From the NCBI GenBank assembly GCA_964461295.1, contig CAYWTX010000172.1:1-6162 (forward strand): a stretch of 6,162 nucleotides of DNA, read 5' to 3'. A program made the translations under genes and the position numbers. The DNA comes from CAYWTX01 sp964461295 (GTDB lineage: Bacteria > Planctomycetota > Phycisphaerae > SM23-33). Positions 5,368 to 6,162 of the stretch are shown piece after piece. The notes beneath the pieces were generated by a model. That model did no database searches. It had not been told where the DNA came from and saw only the letters and a list, made by a program, of their open reading frames with translations. Within the stretch, counting starts at the first letter, position 1. The number at the start of each line of letters is the position of its first letter.

Positions 5368-6162
5368 AAGTACGTCCCCAGCGCTAGCAATGCCCCTCTT
5401 AGACGAATTGCCGGGATAGTCAAGAAGGAGCGATTTAATTGCTTTATCGGCTTCCGCCTTGGTAACTTTTCGATCTCCAAACCAGCATTCGGCTTGGCGA
5501 GCGCCTGCCCGCTCTTTAGCATGGTGTTTAACTCTTCGGTCGCCTTCAACAGATTCAGCCCAAGCTCAAGGAGTTCGGTCTGCGACTGACTTGGTACCGG
5601 CTGGGTTGCTGGTTGGGTTGTCGGTTGACTCGGTTGAGTTGTGGAGGCCAGCCCCGTCGCGTCGGTCGCCCCGGCCGGCCCGCTGCCGCAGTACTGATAC
5701 ACGCTCAGGCCATCAATGTGCCCTTCCAGGTCGTTGCTCGTGAATCGGCCGAGGGAGGGGTGGGTGTAACGGTTCCGCATCAGGACGAGGCCGGTCGGCA
5801 TGTCCAGCCTGGCGCCCGTGAAGCCGAGCACGTTGCCCACGTCGCTGGCGTTGTCGGGGTCGGGGGACCATTCGAGCACCGTCTGGCCGTCCACGTCCGA
5901 GTCGGCGCCGGCGGCTCCGTTCAGGACCGTCCGTGTGCCGTAGGATTCGTAGCTGTAGCGTTCGATGGCTTGGCCGGTGGCGGCGTCGATCAGGGCCGTG
6001 ACGTTGAAGTTGGCGTCGGTGGCGTAGTAGATGTGCTCGCCGGCCGGAATCCTGCCGGCCAGGATCGCATCGGACGGGGCGGGGGTGCTAGGGTCGCCAT
6101 TGGAGGAGATCGTGCGGCTGCGCCCCCTTGGCAGCGGTTCTAGACCGGTTCGGCCGGGGGAG
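5364..6162 (-). CDS. RHS-repeat protein, C-terminal part of core (5' end beyond window)
   Basis: The frame is open to the right edge, with the first full codon at 6161, so the 5' end lies outside. It shows the end of an RHS/YD-repeat core: HIYYATDANFNVTALIDAAT, IERYSYESYGTRTV, NVLGFTGARLDMPTGLVLMR, NRYTHPSLGRFTSNDLEG, then YQYCGSGPAGATDATGL, matching the RHS hallmark (GLxxxxxRYYxPxxGRFxxxDP, NPxxxxDPxGL) that ends the conserved shell. RHS shells encapsulate and deliver a variable C-terminal domain. After the core comes a Thr/Gln/Pro linker (TTQPSQPTTQPATQPVPSQ), a helical stretch (ELLELGLNLLKATEELNTML) and LEIEK. The last 34 residues, beginning LPRRKPIKQ, are unlike the rest and basic, and probably result from the frameshift at 5467-5470. 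The shell is GC-rich, unlike the tip. The core's DP becomes ND and its DP-x-G becomes DATG, ordinary variation. Confidence 0.88.
   Translation of the reverse strand, partial: SPGRTGLEPLPRGRSRTISSNGDPSTPAPSDAILAGRIPAGEHIYYATDANFNVTALIDAATGQAIERYSYESYGTRTVLNGAAGADSDVDGQTVLEWSPDPDNASDVGNVLGFTGARLDMPTGLVLMRNRYTHPSLGRFTSNDLEGHIDGLSVYQYCGSGPAGATDATGLASTTQPSQPTTQPATQPVPSQSQTELLELGLNLLKATEELNTMLKSGQALAKPNAGLEIEKLPRRKPIKQLNRSFLTIPAIRLRGALLALGTYL

Noticed and set aside
5590..5640. GGTTG-type short direct repeats as a repeat array or CRISPR
   Set aside because: They encode the Thr/Gln/Pro linker of the RHS protein and have no spacer structure; no CRISPR-like array occurs in the window.
5613..6143. Plus-strand open frame across the RHS core
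   Set aside because: The minus strand encodes recognisable RHS core motifs over the same bases; the forward product is Val/Gly-rich without motifs.

Overview
This window reads as accessory DNA from a GC-rich bacterium. A planctomycete or a relative is the best guess. The support is the short GC-rich palindromic repeat modules (CCCAGGGCGTTGCCCTGGG and CCAGGC-TTC-GCCTGG types), which I recall as common in planctomycete intergenic DNA, together with a large RHS protein, WG repeats, starts without clear ribosome binding sites, and weak intrinsic terminators. This assignment is an inference. Almost all supported genes are on the minus strand.

Positions 1-950: an Lrp/AsnC-type regulator (218-727) overlaps by ATGA the start of an alanine dehydrogenase / transhydrogenase-alpha type gene (1-221, running off the window). 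Upstream of the regulator is a near-consensus promoter and a 13-nt palindrome that could be an autoregulatory operator. On the opposite strand, about 796-944, lies what looks like the decayed 3' end of another alanine dehydrogenase gene.

Positions 948-2651: a 567-residue protein made of two copies of one divergent protein-kinase-like unit. The first copy keeps the catalytic-loop and metal-binding signature residues. The second has lost them in the same positions (kinase plus pseudokinase in one chain). Its promoter puts the start codon almost at the transcription start.

Positions 2652-3705: about 1 kb without a convincing protein gene. It holds the 3' end (domains V and VI) of a minus-strand group II intron and probably the rest of a roughly 480-nt intron without a reverse transcriptase (2712 to about 3190). 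A hairpin repeat sits just outside its likely 5' end. Next come two divergently oriented copies of an approximately 85-bp palindromic repeat. I see nothing recognisable in 3465-3633. A hairpin and two G-quadruplex motifs on the minus strand follow, just after the WG gene.

Positions 3706-6162: the C-terminal part of an RHS-repeat protein (incomplete at the right edge), its variable C-terminal domain, and a downstream WG-repeat lipoprotein. The RHS core is GC-rich. The C-terminal domain and the lipoprotein gene are visibly less GC-rich, as expected for an exchangeable effector tip plus its partner. The tip is split from the core by what looks like a single-base frameshift in an A4 run near 5467-5470. 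By position, the lipoprotein (24 nt downstream, TTG start, strong GAGGAG site) is a candidate immunity protein; neither the tip nor a toxin activity is recognised.
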